Source: Pseudoflavonifractor sp. An85 (lineage in GTDB: Bacteria > Bacillota > Clostridia > Oscillospirales > Oscillospiraceae). From it: 41,804 bases of DNA. The stretch is taken from contig NZ_NFHE01000022.1 of assembly GCF_002161235.1 (NCBI RefSeq), forward strand, positions 1 through 41,804, given 5' to 3'. Made by a program: the position numbers and the translations under genes. A model generated the notes under the pieces. That model searched no databases, was not told where the DNA came from, and worked only from the letters and a program-made list of their open reading frames with translations. This document shows positions 15,206-23,002 of this stretch, in pieces. Within the stretch, counting starts at the first letter, position 1. Each line of letters opens with the position of its first letter.

Positions 15206-16051
15206 ATGGAGTATTACGAAAAGGAGCCAGTAAGCCTATATCTGAAAGATCTACAGCCAATTGAGTCATTCAAATCATCCAAACAGTCTATCCAATTGTT
15301 TATACACCATTGGTTAGGTAAAGTGCTTGTTATAAATGGCGAAATTCAACATATTGAAAACTATCAAACGCTATACCACGAACTCTTGGTTCATCTTCCA
15401 ACAGCTTTTGTTCCAAATTTGAATACGGCTTTAATTTTAGGTGGTGGATCATTGTTTGCTGCCTACGAAGTTTTAAAATACCCTACAGTAGAGCGTGTTG
15501 TACTATGTGACCATGACCATGCTGTATTAGAATTAATGGCCAGACACTATCCGCATGCAAGGCAAGTGCTCCAAGATAAGCGGTTCCATTATGTTGAAAG
15601 CGACGCAAGAGAGTTCATCAAAAAAATTGACAATAACTATGATTTAATCATCAACGACTGCTTTAATCTTGCGGAGGAAAGCAATAAACATAGCGTGTCT
15701 TACTTTAGCGTTTTATCAAATTTATGCAGTAATATTGGGGTGTGCGTGGATATAATCTACCGTCACATATTTGATAAGAAAACAACGATAGACACGCTTC
15801 TTTACTTGAAACATGAAAAAGCGCTTGCCCTATCACTAGTTACAGTGCCAGAATATCCGGGCATATTACACATGGAAACACTCTGGGGAAATTCGCCTTA
15901 CCTTACGCAGGATGCAAAAATAACAAGCAACCTGTTCCAGAAAAATGTTATATCCAGCGGAACATCATCACCATTCCGTTTTTTCTCCCCAGAACATCTC
16001 CCATTTTACTTATATTTGCCTCCATATATAAAGGAAATGTTTAACCTATAA
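15206..16051 (+). CDS. Spermidine-synthase-fold protein (aminopropyl/methyltransferase-like)
   Basis: A 281-residue protein with the fold of polyamine synthases. A beta-rich N-terminus (LYLKDLQPIESFKSSKQSIQLF...LGKVLVINGEIQHIENYQTLYHELLVHLP) leads to a nucleotide-binding domain: LILGGGSLFAAYEVLKYP, VVLCDHDHAVLELMARHYP and ESDAREFI. In true aminopropyltransferases the first motif reads GGGDGG and the catalytic loop D(S/T)xDP; here they are GGGSLF and NDCFN. So the SAM-type site is kept but the amine-transfer residues are not, and another transfer reaction is likely. The start at 15206 (MEYYEKEP) is preferred for its weak GGATGG site; 15188 is possible. AT-rich compared with the flanking recombinases. 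Its 3' end overlaps the convergent gene by 11 bp. Confidence 0.8.
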   Translation: MEYYEKEPVSLYLKDLQPIESFKSSKQSIQLFIHHWLGKVLVINGEIQHIENYQTLYHELLVHLPTAFVPNLNTALILGGGSLFAAYEVLKYPTVERVVLCDHDHAVLELMARHYPHARQVLQDKRFHYVESDAREFIKKIDNNYDLIINDCFNLAEESNKHSVSYFSVLSNLCSNIGVCVDIIYRHIFDKKTTIDTLLYLKHEKALALSLVTVPEYPGILHMETLWGNSPYLTQDAKITSNLFQKNVISSGTSSPFRFFSPEHLPFYLYLPPYIKEMFNL

Positions 16052-16901
16052 AATTCTTTGAAAAGGTTAGTGATGGGCTTGGAGCAGTAAGGGTGTCGTA
16101 AAACACTTTAACTGAATCCCATGAAGGAGACGTAACTATTTTATTATTGCATGCAGAAAGTTCTGTAGCATTGCTGAAGTATCCATATTGAACTAAATAG
16201 GGTTCTTCCTTTTTATCGGTGGCCGCCCAAGGAGACCCAAGCAACGAGCTGATTCTGTCACGATCACGATTAAACAATTTAATTGAGTTAATTTTGATGT
16301 ACGGAATCTCTCTGTACTGGTCGGTTTCAAGATTTAAGCCTGCCTTTGCAAACATGCTTTGTGCCACAAAGCCGTGTTGAGCAGGGCAGTATGATAATGT
16401 GCCGGTAATGCGAGCACGGCATCCCCAAAAACTGGGCGAGAAAAAATCAGGAAGTCTTTTCAACAAATATGATGTTGATATAACGCCTAACATTCCTTCA
16501 CCAATATATCCGTAGCGATTGTATAATCCTACCAAAGTTTCACCATTCAACGATCCCGTCCGAATCGTTTCGTCTGACCCGGCGTAGAACTCCAACTTAC
16601 TGAATTCTTGCGATGATATTTTCCCTTCGAAGTTATATAAGCTATTCCATCTAGTTGCGTTATTATAGGGATCTCTTGGAAACAGTTGAACATAGGGAGA
16701 AAGCAGACCATCAAATGCTAAGCTATCTCCACGTGATATGGTGTTGTGGTGAATACCGCGTTCCCACAGGTCAAAGGCTCCGTCAAAAGTATTATCACGG
16801 TAGAAATGATCTTTCATTTTCTCAAATGTATATCCAGCAATCGCACCAACAAAAGTTTGCGCTGCTGCTTCAAACAATGGCTTTCCTATAACCTCAAACA
16901 T
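16041..16901 (-). CDS. Unknown protein paired with the spermidine-synthase-like gene
   Basis: A 286-residue protein with no family I recognise. The N-terminus (MFEVIGKPLFEAAAQTFVGA) is a moderately hydrophobic helix that could anchor weakly in the membrane; the rest looks mixed alpha/beta, with segments such as GDSLAFDGLLSPYVQLFP, GMLGVISTSYLLKRLP and ARITGTLSYCPAQHGF, suggestive of small beta-barrel units, though not provably so. GGGAGCGG precedes the ATG. Convergent with, and overlapping, the gene at 15206-16051, and its 5' region carries the same palindrome (16958-16975). Low GC like its partner. The shared sites argue for joint control and a joint function, possibly defence or modification of a host component; this is inference only. 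Confidence 0.7.
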   Translation of the reverse strand: MFEVIGKPLFEAAAQTFVGAIAGYTFEKMKDHFYRDNTFDGAFDLWERGIHHNTISRGDSLAFDGLLSPYVQLFPRDPYNNATRWNSLYNFEGKISSQEFSKLEFYAGSDETIRTGSLNGETLVGLYNRYGYIGEGMLGVISTSYLLKRLPDFFSPSFWGCRARITGTLSYCPAQHGFVAQSMFAKAGLNLETDQYREIPYIKINSIKLFNRDRDRISSLLGSPWAATDKKEEPYLVQYGYFSNATELSACNNKIVTSPSWDSVKVFYDTLTAPSPSLTFSKNFIG

Positions 16902-16957
16902 TTCTGACCGCTCCCTTTTGAGTCAACACTATTTCTGTACTATTTCAGATACACATT

Positions 16958-16975
16958 AGATAATTACAGATTATC
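16958..16975. repeat. Inverted copy of the 15123 palindrome
   Basis: AGATAATTACAGATTATC is the exact reverse complement of 18 of the 19 bases at 15123-15141. It lies 57 nt upstream of the 16901 start. Together with 15123-15169 it brackets the two convergent genes. Confidence 0.85.
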
Positions 16976-16995
16976 CGTCGTTCCTGACACAGCAA

Positions 16996-17028
16996 AAGGA
17001 CTACCAGGTTCAATATCTGGTAGTCCTT
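16996..17028 (-). terminator. Terminator of the tyrosine recombinase gene
   Basis: AAGGACTACCAG (16996-17007) pairs with CTGGTAGTCCTT (17017-17028). On the minus strand, 7 nt beyond the integrase stop, the stem is followed by TTGCTGT. Confidence 0.75.
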
Positions 17029-17035
17029 GCTTTCT

Positions 17036-17944
17036 TCAAAGGCTGAAGCTCATTTTTCCTCTGGGGTGTAATTCCAACAGGAGTGTCGCCTGTCGTTCTG
17101 CCGCCACATGAGTATAGATTTGAGTGGTGGAGATAGAGCTATGCCCCAGTAGCGATTGAATGTATCGGATATCCATTCCTGCCTCTAGGAGAGATGTCGC
17201 AAACGTGTGGCGAAACATATGTGGTGTTACATGGCAGGTCGTATGGGTCCTCTGAAGGTATTTCGTAATAATCCGACGAACTGATTGAGTAGAGATCGGG
17301 CGCCCACGCTGGTTATAAAGAATGGCCCCCTGCTTCTGTATCTCCTCGCAATACTCGTTGCAATAGATTTGTAGGAGCCGAAGCAGTTCTGGAGTTGTGA
17401 TTTGGATGATACGCTCCTTCCTCCCCTTCCCGTTAATAAGAAGTCGAAGTCCATTTCTATCCAATTGAAACGTCTCCTTTGTCAAGGAACATAATTCTGA
17501 TACTCGAAGTCCTGTGCTGAATAAAAGCTCCAGCACTACAATGTCTCGTAACGCTTGACGCCCCTCCCCAGGATAACTGGAATAGGCACTTTGCAAAAGC
17601 TCACGCACAACCTGTGAGGATATAATTCGCGGAAGCTGTTGCGGTGAATGAATGCGAACATGAATCTTATCGAAAGGATTTTCCTCCAGAGTCCCAGCTA
17701 TCGACAGTTCATGGTAAAAAGCACTCACACTTGCCAGCTTACGTTTGACTGTACGGGGGGCAAAGTGTTGATTGAGATATTTGATATAACGCACCAACTC
17801 CTCCTTATTCGCCAAAATATCATTTGAAAATTCTGAAAACTGTCGCAAATCAATACGATAGGCCTTTATCGTATGTGGTGATAGTTTCTTTTCATATTCA
17901 CTTGCTTCAAGATAGTCAGCAACCAGAGATGATACAGTCTGCAT
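17036..17944 (-). CDS. Tyrosine recombinase (XerC/D-like integrase)
   Basis: A 302-residue site-specific recombinase. The N-terminal SAM-like core-binding domain (1-95) includes [19 protein letters not shown]. The catalytic domain (about 105-295) shows every active residue: Arg in STGLRVSEL, Lys in GKGRKERII, His-x-x-Arg in HMFRHTFA, His in [14 protein letters not shown] and the nucleophile Tyr in IYTH. Length and layout match Xer-type integrases of small elements. GAGGAGGG lies before the ATG. It faces the palindrome-flanked two-gene unit, whose sites could be its substrate, and is divergent from the DUF1016 gene. It ends in a clean terminator. Confidence 0.9.
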   Translation of the reverse strand: MQTVSSLVADYLEASEYEKKLSPHTIKAYRIDLRQFSEFSNDILANKEELVRYIKYLNQHFAPRTVKRKLASVSAFYHELSIAGTLEENPFDKIHVRIHSPQQLPRIISSQVVRELLQSAYSSYPGEGRQALRDIVVLELLFSTGLRVSELCSLTKETFQLDRNGLRLLINGKGRKERIIQITTPELLRLLQIYCNEYCEEIQKQGAILYNQRGRPISTQSVRRIITKYLQRTHTTCHVTPHMFRHTFATSLLEAGMDIRYIQSLLGHSSISTTQIYTHVAAERQATLLLELHPRGKMSFSL

Positions 17945-18059
17945 AGAGAGCCCTCCTCATAACAAAATAGATGCAATTATTATGAAGTGCCCTTTGAATC
18001 TTGTCCATCTTACCCCCTCTAAAATAAAGTTAGGCGTACAGCGCCGGAAAGGAGAAACC

Positions 18060-18926
18060 ATGAACATTCGTAAAAACATCGATTATTCCACCATGTTTGA
18101 TGCCATGCGAGTTGCAATGAGCACAGATATGTCCCAGTCAAAGCTGTATTACGAATTGGGCCGTCTCATTTGCCAGCGCACGGAAAAGGGTGCCGCTGTG
18201 GCCGCTGCTGAGTACTTGAAGCAGAATTATCCAGATGTTCCTGGCCTCTCCCCTCGCAACCTGCGAAGGATGCGGGATTTCTACCGGATGTATGGCAAGA
18301 ATCCTGGGCTGCTGAAGCTGGCCATGGAACTCAGCTGGACGCAGAACGTAGTCATTCTGGAAGCAGATCTGGACATGGACTCACGGCGCTGGTATCTGTG
18401 TGCCGCCCGGCAATTCGGCTGGTCAAAGGCTGAACTTCAGAGAAAAATCGCAGCAGAGGCCCATCTGGAAATCCTCCTCGACGAATCCGAACTTCCGTGC
18501 TATACTAAATGGGAAGATAGCAAATTGGAGTGTTCAACGCATGATCAAGATACTTTTCATCTGCCACGGCAACATTTGCAGAAGCCCGATGGCCGAGTTT
18601 ATAATGAAGGATTTGGTGAAGAAGGCCGGTCTGGAGCAGGGCTTTCAAATCGAGTCGGCAGCCACCAGCGCCGAGGAGATCGGCAATCCAGTATACCCGC
18701 CGGCCCGCCGCAAGCTGGCCGAGCATGGCATCGACTGCTCTGGCAAAACGGCTCGCCAGCTGCGGAACAGCGACTACGAAAAGTACGACCTCCTGATTGG
18801 CATGGAACATGCCAACCTGCAAAATATGTACCGCATTTGCGGCGGCGATTTTTCCAACAAGATGCATCTGTTGATGGATTTTACGGACCACCCCGGCGAG
18901 GTAGCCGACCCGTGGTACACTGGTGA
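18060..18926 (+). CDS. DUF1016 N-terminal domain protein, 3' part overlaid by phosphatase gene
   Basis: The first about 150 residues match the N-terminal helical domain of DUF1016/YhcG: MFDAMRVAMSTDMSQSKLYYELGRLI, GLSPRNLRRMRDFYRMYG, LSWTQNVVILEADLDMDSRRWYLCAARQFGWSKAEL. The C-terminal PDDEXK nuclease domain of full-length YhcG is absent. After about residue 160 the frame runs 386 nt across the phosphatase gene in another reading frame and gives low-complexity, Gly/Arg/Pro-rich sequence, so the tail (to 288 residues) is probably not a designed domain. The start ATG has GGAAAGGAG upstream. Stand-alone N-domain proteins occur on clostridial elements. The true end of the functional protein is uncertain. 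Confidence 0.6.
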   Translation: MNIRKNIDYSTMFDAMRVAMSTDMSQSKLYYELGRLICQRTEKGAAVAAAEYLKQNYPDVPGLSPRNLRRMRDFYRMYGKNPGLLKLAMELSWTQNVVILEADLDMDSRRWYLCAARQFGWSKAELQRKIAAEAHLEILLDESELPCYTKWEDSKLECSTHDQDTFHLPRQHLQKPDGRVYNEGFGEEGRSGAGLSNRVGSHQRRGDRQSSIPAGPPQAGRAWHRLLWQNGSPAAEQRLRKVRPPDWHGTCQPAKYVPHLRRRFFQQDASVDGFYGPPRRGSRPVVHW

Positions 18927-19011
18927 CTTCGATACGACCTGGCGAGATGTAACGGACGGCTGTCATGCACTATTACATCATATTCAGAAGAATCGAACCC
19001 CCTCGCATTAA
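18541..19011 (+). CDS. Low-molecular-weight protein-tyrosine phosphatase
   Basis: A 156-residue cytoplasmic phosphatase that removes phosphate from protein tyrosine (or arginine) residues. The P-loop CHGNICRSPMAEF (C-x5-R-S) is at residues 8-20 and the general-acid loop DPWYTGDFDTTWRDV near 125-140, both typical. Length matches the family. GGAG lies 10 nt before the ATG, and a possible promoter is TCGACG/TATACT (18478-18506, 17 nt apart) inside the DUF1016 gene. Begins inside the DUF1016 frame, in a different frame. On mobile elements such phosphatases often travel with recombinases; the target here is unknown. Confidence 0.9.
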   Translation: MIKILFICHGNICRSPMAEFIMKDLVKKAGLEQGFQIESAATSAEEIGNPVYPPARRKLAEHGIDCSGKTARQLRNSDYEKYDLLIGMEHANLQNMYRICGGDFSNKMHLLMDFTDHPGEVADPWYTGDFDTTWRDVTDGCHALLHHIQKNRTPSH

Positions 19012-19038
19012 GCCCCTCGAATTCGAGGAGTTTAATGC
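19005..19038. repeat. Hairpin at the phosphatase stop codon
   Basis: GCATTAA (19005-19011) and TTTAATGC (19031-19038) flank the palindrome CCTCGAATTCGAGG. It covers the phosphatase stop codon and lacks a T-run, so it may protect the mRNA end or bind protein; it is not a standard terminator. Confidence 0.6.
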
Positions 19039-19204
19039 AAGGCCAAAGACAATACATTTTCCCCATCAAACGACTGAATTTCTCACACACTTTGAAATTC
19101 GTCTCGACGATTCCATAGCGCCGTGCTAAACTGAAAGTGAATACAACAAGTTTGTATATGTATTCCCGACAAACTGTATGGCACATACTCTTGGAGGTGC
19201 AACA

Positions 19205-20053
19205 GTGAGCCAGAAAAAGAAAACCTCTCTGATTACCGTGCAGAATACACCTGTCACGATCATAAACGTTGACCAAGGCGACTTCATCAGCCTCACCGAC
19301 ATGGCAAAAGCCCGTACCGACGCAGGACGGGCTGCTGATGTCATCAAAAATTGGCTGCGGTCCCGCTCTACACTGGAGTTTCTGGGCACGTGGGAACTCC
19401 TGTACAATCCAGATTTTAAAGTGGTCGAATTCGACCACCTTAAAAGTGAAGCAGGACTCCACACATTTACCCTCAGCGCCAAAGAGTGGATTCAGACGAC
19501 CGGGGCGATTGGGCTGTATGTTCAGTCAGGACGCTACGGTGGAACTTACGCCCACAAGGACATTGCGTTTGAGTTTGGTTCTGCCATCAGTCCGGTATTC
19601 AAGCTGTACCTGCTAAAAGAATACCAGCGCTTAAAAGATGGCGAAAATGATCGTCTGAAATTAGAGTGGGATGCTAAGCGTTTCCTCTCCAAAAGCAATT
19701 ACCTCATTCACACAGATGCAGTCAAAAATTATGTACTGCCTCAGAGCAGCTACACCAAGAATACCGAATGGCTCGCCTACGCAGATGAGGCAGATCTGCT
19801 CAACGTCGTTCTGTTTGGATGTACGGCAAGGGAGTGGCGCGATGCCAATCCTGAGCTTGCAAAGAAGAGCAATATCCGAGACTATGCTTCTATCGCAGAG
19901 TTGACTGTCCTCTCCAATTTGGAAACCCATAACGCCGAGCTGATCAAAAGCGGAATGGGCAAAGCGGAACGCTTTGAAGTTCTGCGTCAGATTGCTCAAT
20001 ATCAACTTCATGTTCTGGCTGAGGCGGAAAAAATCGAGAGGTTGCCGGAGTAA
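19205..20053 (+). CDS. KilA-N domain DNA-binding protein
   Basis: A 282-residue protein. The KilA-N domain occupies about 10-115: VDQGDFISLTDMAKARTDAGRAADVIKNWLRSRSTLEFLGTWE and YVQSGRYGGTYAHKDIAFEFGSAISPVFKLYLLKEY. A helical C-terminal part (about 135-280) includes WLAYADEADLLNVVLFGCTAREW. This family is common in phages and integrative elements and binds DNA, role variable. I use the GTG at 19205 because TTGGAGGTG lies 6 nt upstream; the in-frame ATG at 19178 has no ribosome site. It ends before a terminator-like hairpin at 20158-20193. Confidence 0.85.
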   Translation: MSQKKKTSLITVQNTPVTIINVDQGDFISLTDMAKARTDAGRAADVIKNWLRSRSTLEFLGTWELLYNPDFKVVEFDHLKSEAGLHTFTLSAKEWIQTTGAIGLYVQSGRYGGTYAHKDIAFEFGSAISPVFKLYLLKEYQRLKDGENDRLKLEWDAKRFLSKSNYLIHTDAVKNYVLPQSSYTKNTEWLAYADEADLLNVVLFGCTAREWRDANPELAKKSNIRDYASIAELTVLSNLETHNAELIKSGMGKAERFEVLRQIAQYQLHVLAEAEKIERLPE

Positions 20054-20157
20054 GCGTAGTCCATTTCTCAACAGAAAATTCGTATCTTAGCGTTGTTGAT
20101 TTTTGACACTCCTGAATCCATGCAGGGTTCGAAATATCTATAGTGTTGGGGTGTTCC

Positions 20158-20193
20158 AAAGCTAGGATAGATCATAAGGTCTACCCTAGCTTT
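20158..20193 (+). terminator. Terminator after the KilA-N gene
   Basis: AAAGCTAGG (20158-20166) pairs with CCTAGCTTT (20185-20193), extended by TAGA/TCTA, and is followed by TTTGTTTT. Confidence 0.75.
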
Positions 20194-20342
20194 TTTGTTT
20201 TCCTGTCTCCTGCGTCTACCGCCAAGTTGATTCCAGACATACAACAGCCCGCAGCGACAAATTCCAGTTTTCCCATTGCAGTCGCCCTACCTTTATGATA
20301 TTTTCTACCTGTATCCACGACACTCACTTGAGAGGGCAAGCC

Positions 20343-20540
20343 ATGAAACAACAAAGCAACACCGCTTCACTTATCGTACTGGGGTTGATTGCCGTCGGCT
20401 CTATTCTCTCCTTCCTATCCAAAGTTCTTCAGATGGACGCACTATTCTGGCTTGCCCTGCTCTGCAACCTGGTTGCACTCGTGCTCTCCATCAAAGAGCT
20501 GGTCCATCTTCTTTCTAAAAAGAACCGCACTTCCTCATAA
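20343..20540 (+). CDS. Small two-helix membrane protein
   Basis: A 65-residue protein with two hydrophobic helices (about 9-28 and 34-54) joined by a short loop (SKVLQMD) and a basic tail (LLSKKNRTSS). I recognise no family. The start is the ATG giving MKQQSN, with GAGAGGGC upstream (weak). It lies alone at the AT-rich/GC-rich boundary between the accessory region and the chromosomal backbone, and could belong to either side. Confidence 0.6.
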   Translation: MKQQSNTASLIVLGLIAVGSILSFLSKVLQMDALFWLALLCNLVALVLSIKELVHLLSKKNRTSS

Positions 20541-20660
20541 GTTTAACCACGGATGCACGCAGAGGGCCTTCCCTTCTGTGCTGTATCCGTTTCCTTTTCC
20601 CGGTGATCTGCCCATCCAAAACAGTCCTCAAAAAATTTTTGAAAAATCTCAATTTTCCTC

Positions 20661-20713
20661 TTTACAAACTGGACCCCCTGTGGTATTCTCTTAACAAGAA
20701 CAGTTCTTGTTAA
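20661..20713 (+). promoter_or_regulatory. Promoter and palindromic operator of the Fur-family operon
   Basis: TTTACA (20661-20666) and TATTCT (20684-20689), 17 nt apart with TGG before the -10, form a good sigma-A promoter. Directly after it a perfect inverted repeat, TTAACAAGAAC (20691-20701) and GTTCTTGTTAA (20703-20713), surrounds the likely transcription start. It has the form of a Fur/PerR box and implies autorepression. Confidence 0.82.
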
Positions 20714-20726
20714 CGAGGTGACCGCG

Positions 20727-21137
20727 ATGATTTGCAGACGCAGTGTGAAGCGTGATGCCATGCTGGACTTGCTGCGAAGCACCGACTGCCACCCCTCGGC
20801 AGACTGGGTCTTTCAGCAGCTCCGGCCCGTGTACCCGGACTTAAGTCTGGGCACGGTATACCGTAACCTCAACCAGCTGTGTGAGCATGGGCTCATCAAG
20901 CGGGTGGGAACGGTGAACGGACAGGAGCGGTATGACGGGGACGTCAGCCCCCACGCGCACTTTGTGTGCACCTGCTGCGGGTCCATCATTGACCTGCCTC
21001 CCAGCCCTCCTACCCAGGGGTATGTGGAGGAATGCAGCAAACAATTTGGGTTCGAAGCAGAAAGCTATGAGGTTCATGTCAAAGGCCTATGTCAGGCCTG
21101 CAAAAAATTCGAAACAGTAAAGGAGATAACATCATGA
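20727..21137 (+). CDS. Fur-family regulator (PerR-like)
   Basis: A 136-residue metal-dependent repressor. The winged helix (about 1-80) shows [39 protein letters not shown]. The dimerisation domain has the structural zinc cysteines CTCCG and CQAC and the regulatory His/Asp region ([14 protein letters not shown]). The operon with reverse rubrerythrin favours PerR (peroxide sensing) over Fur; the sequence alone does not settle it. The ATG at 20727 has GAGGTG 6 nt upstream; a GTG 9 nt earlier is part of that site. Its stop overlaps the rubrerythrin start (ATGA). Probably represses itself through the 20691-20713 palindrome. Confidence 0.87.
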   Translation: MICRRSVKRDAMLDLLRSTDCHPSADWVFQQLRPVYPDLSLGTVYRNLNQLCEHGLIKRVGTVNGQERYDGDVSPHAHFVCTCCGSIIDLPPSPPTQGYVEECSKQFGFEAESYEVHVKGLCQACKKFETVKEITS

Positions 21138-21721
21138 AGAAATGGATTTGCCCTGTTTGCGGTTACATTCACGAGGGAGAGACCGCTCCCGCCGAGTGCC
21201 CCGTCTGCCACGTCCCCGGCTCCAAGTTCATTGAGCAGACCGGCGAGCTGAAGCTGGCTGCCGAGCACGAGTACGGCATCTTTGGCAAGACTGTGAAGAA
21301 CAACCCCGACATCAGCGACGAGGACAAGGCTTACATCCGTGAGCAGCTGATGGCCAACTTCACCGGCGAGTGCTCCGAGGTTGGTATGTACCTGTGCATG
21401 GCTCGCATTGCTCACCGTGAGGGTTACCCCGAGATCGGTCTGTACTGGGAGAAGGCCGCCTACGAGGAGGCTGAGCACGCTGCTAAGTTCGCTGAGCTGC
21501 TGGGCGAGGAGCTGGAGCCCAACATGAAGGCCTCCACCAAGGACAACCTGGCTTGGCGTGTGGACTGCGAGTTCGGCGCTACTCAGGGCAAGATGGATCT
21601 GGCCATCTGCGCCAAGAAGAACGGCCTGGACGCCATCCACGACACCGTCCACGAGATGGCTCGCGACGAGGCTCGCCACGGCAAGGCTCTGAAGGGTCTG
21701 CTGGAGCGTTACTTTAAGTAA
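21134..21721 (+). CDS. Reverse rubrerythrin (NADH peroxidase type)
   Basis: A 195-residue di-iron protein that reduces hydrogen peroxide in anaerobes. The rubredoxin-like iron site is at the N-terminus (CPVCGYIH and CPVCHVPGS, residues about 5-30), the reverse of classical rubrerythrin. The ferritin-like domain (about 55-190) has the di-iron ligands in [26 protein letters not shown] and [10 protein letters not shown]. Codon use is strongly biased to a few codons, a sign of very high expression. Co-transcribed with the PerR-like regulator (ATGA overlap) and followed by a strong terminator. Confidence 0.93.
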   Translation: MKKWICPVCGYIHEGETAPAECPVCHVPGSKFIEQTGELKLAAEHEYGIFGKTVKNNPDISDEDKAYIREQLMANFTGECSEVGMYLCMARIAHREGYPEIGLYWEKAAYEEAEHAAKFAELLGEELEPNMKASTKDNLAWRVDCEFGATQGKMDLAICAKKNGLDAIHDTVHEMARDEARHGKALKGLLERYFK

Positions 21722-21731
21722 GATTCCTCTC

Positions 21732-21763
21732 AAGCACCTCTGAACCGAAGTTCAGAGGTGCTT
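21732..21763 (+). terminator. Terminator after rubrerythrin
   Basis: AAGCACCTCTGAAC (21732-21745) pairs with GTTCAGAGGTGCTT (21750-21763), 4-nt CGAA loop, followed by TTT. A textbook intrinsic terminator. Confidence 0.92.
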
Positions 21764-21764
21764 T

Positions 21765-21794
21765 TTCGCCCTCCAGACATGTCTGGAGGGCGAA
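21765..21794. repeat. Perfect 30-bp palindrome between convergent genes
   Basis: TTCGCCCTCCAGACA followed at once by its exact reverse complement, with no spacer. It abuts the rubrerythrin terminator and lies just past the kinase stop on the other strand, so it may serve as that gene's terminator, although no T-run follows on the minus strand. Confidence 0.7.
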
Positions 21795-21796
21795 TG

Positions 21797-23002
21797 CTAT
21801 TTCCCCATGGGCAGCAGCACCACCATATCCAACCGCTGTGGATTGGGGCACACCGCTTCTATTTTTCCCCGATGGCTGGCCACAATGGCCGCAGCCATGG
21901 ACAGGCCGATACCAAATCCACCCCCTGTACGAGCCTCATCCCCCCGGTAAAACCGGTCAAAGAAGTGGGACAGCTGTTGAGGTGGGATGGGCTGGGACAC
22001 AGGATTGGACACGCAAAGGCGGACAAATCGCCCCTGTTGCCCCACTTGTACTTGAATCTCCCCTTCTGGAGCGGCATACTTCACCGCATTGTCCAGCAGG
22101 ATGGACACCAGCTGCCGGATGGCCCCCTCATCTCCCTGTATGGTAAGCATAGGGGTGATGTCCTCATGCAGAGATTGTCCCTGGGCCAAAATGGGCCCCC
22201 GGAAGGGCTGCGCCTCCTCCTCCACCACGTCGGAAAACACCATCTCCAGCTTTTGTGCTGGTATCTGGCTCTCCTCCATACGGGAGAGAAAAATGAGATT
22301 CTGGGTCAGGCGGGTCAGCCGTCCAATTTGCCCCCACAAGTCGGTGAGCCACTCCCGCTCCCCCACCTCCATCTCCAGCAAATCTACGTCCGCCCCCATA
22401 ATGGTCAGGGGCGTTTTCAACTCGTGGCCTGCATCGGTGATGAACTGCCGTTGCTTTTCATAGCTCTCCGCCACCGGCTTGACCATGCGCCCGGACAGCA
22501 CCATCAGAAGCACAAATACCGCCGCCATACCCCCCACAGACACCCACAAACTGGTAAAAAGAAAACCCCGGAAGGTAGCCAGATTCCGCCCACAGTCCAG
22601 GAAGAGGATACGCCAGTCCAGCCCCTCCTGTACCTTCAAATACCGATATTCTCCCCAAAAGCCCCGGTTGTTCTGCCCTTGCCACACTTGCTGGGCATAT
22701 TCCACCGCCTGTTGTCCATCCACGGCAGCAATTTTCCCCGTGTCCACCAGGATGGTCTGCCCTTGGTCGTTGAGCAGCACCGAAAAGTAGCACACCTCAT
22801 AGGGCATTTCCGGTGAAAATCCCTCCATATCGGGCCGTGGAAACTTCCCCTGATTTTGCCCCAACACATCCAGCACATCATCGCTGCTGGTGAGAATGGC
22901 CTGGTAATTCACCCCGTGGATGGCGCACAGTATCACCGCCAACACCACAAACAGGGACGCCATGGCTGCCGCCACCAGCTTTCGTCTTAGCTGTCGGATC
23001 AT
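21797..23002 (-). CDS. Sensor histidine kinase
   Basis: A 401-residue membrane kinase. Helix one is near 10-31 and a second is near 150-172, enclosing an extracellular sensor domain. The phospho-acceptor motif is DAGHELKTPLTIMGADVD, and the ATP-binding domain has LVSILLDNAVKYA and GGGFGIGLSMAAAIV. It pairs with the response regulator directly upstream, whose stop overlaps its ATG (ATGA); GGAGGAG precedes the start. The divergent operon at 23837 (VTC/DUF4956/beta-helix) is a likely target. Confidence 0.9.
   Translation of the reverse strand: MIRQLRRKLVAAAMASLFVVLAVILCAIHGVNYQAILTSSDDVLDVLGQNQGKFPRPDMEGFSPEMPYEVCYFSVLLNDQGQTILVDTGKIAAVDGQQAVEYAQQVWQGQNNRGFWGEYRYLKVQEGLDWRILFLDCGRNLATFRGFLFTSLWVSVGGMAAVFVLLMVLSGRMVKPVAESYEKQRQFITDAGHELKTPLTIMGADVDLLEMEVGEREWLTDLWGQIGRLTRLTQNLIFLSRMEESQIPAQKLEMVFSDVVEEEAQPFRGPILAQGQSLHEDITPMLTIQGDEGAIRQLVSILLDNAVKYAAPEGEIQVQVGQQGRFVRLCVSNPVSQPIPPQQLSHFFDRFYRGDEARTGGGFGIGLSMAAAIVASHRGKIEAVCPNPQRLDMVVLLPMGK

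Noticed and set aside
20115-20145. GGTTCGAAA reminiscent of a tRNA T-loop, possible attachment site
   Set aside because: The flanking bases do not pair as a T-stem, and no rest of a tRNA is visible.
21092-21733. Long open frame on the strand opposite reverse rubrerythrin
   Set aside because: It arises from the strongly biased codon use of the rubrerythrin gene; no start signal and the translation is low-complexity.
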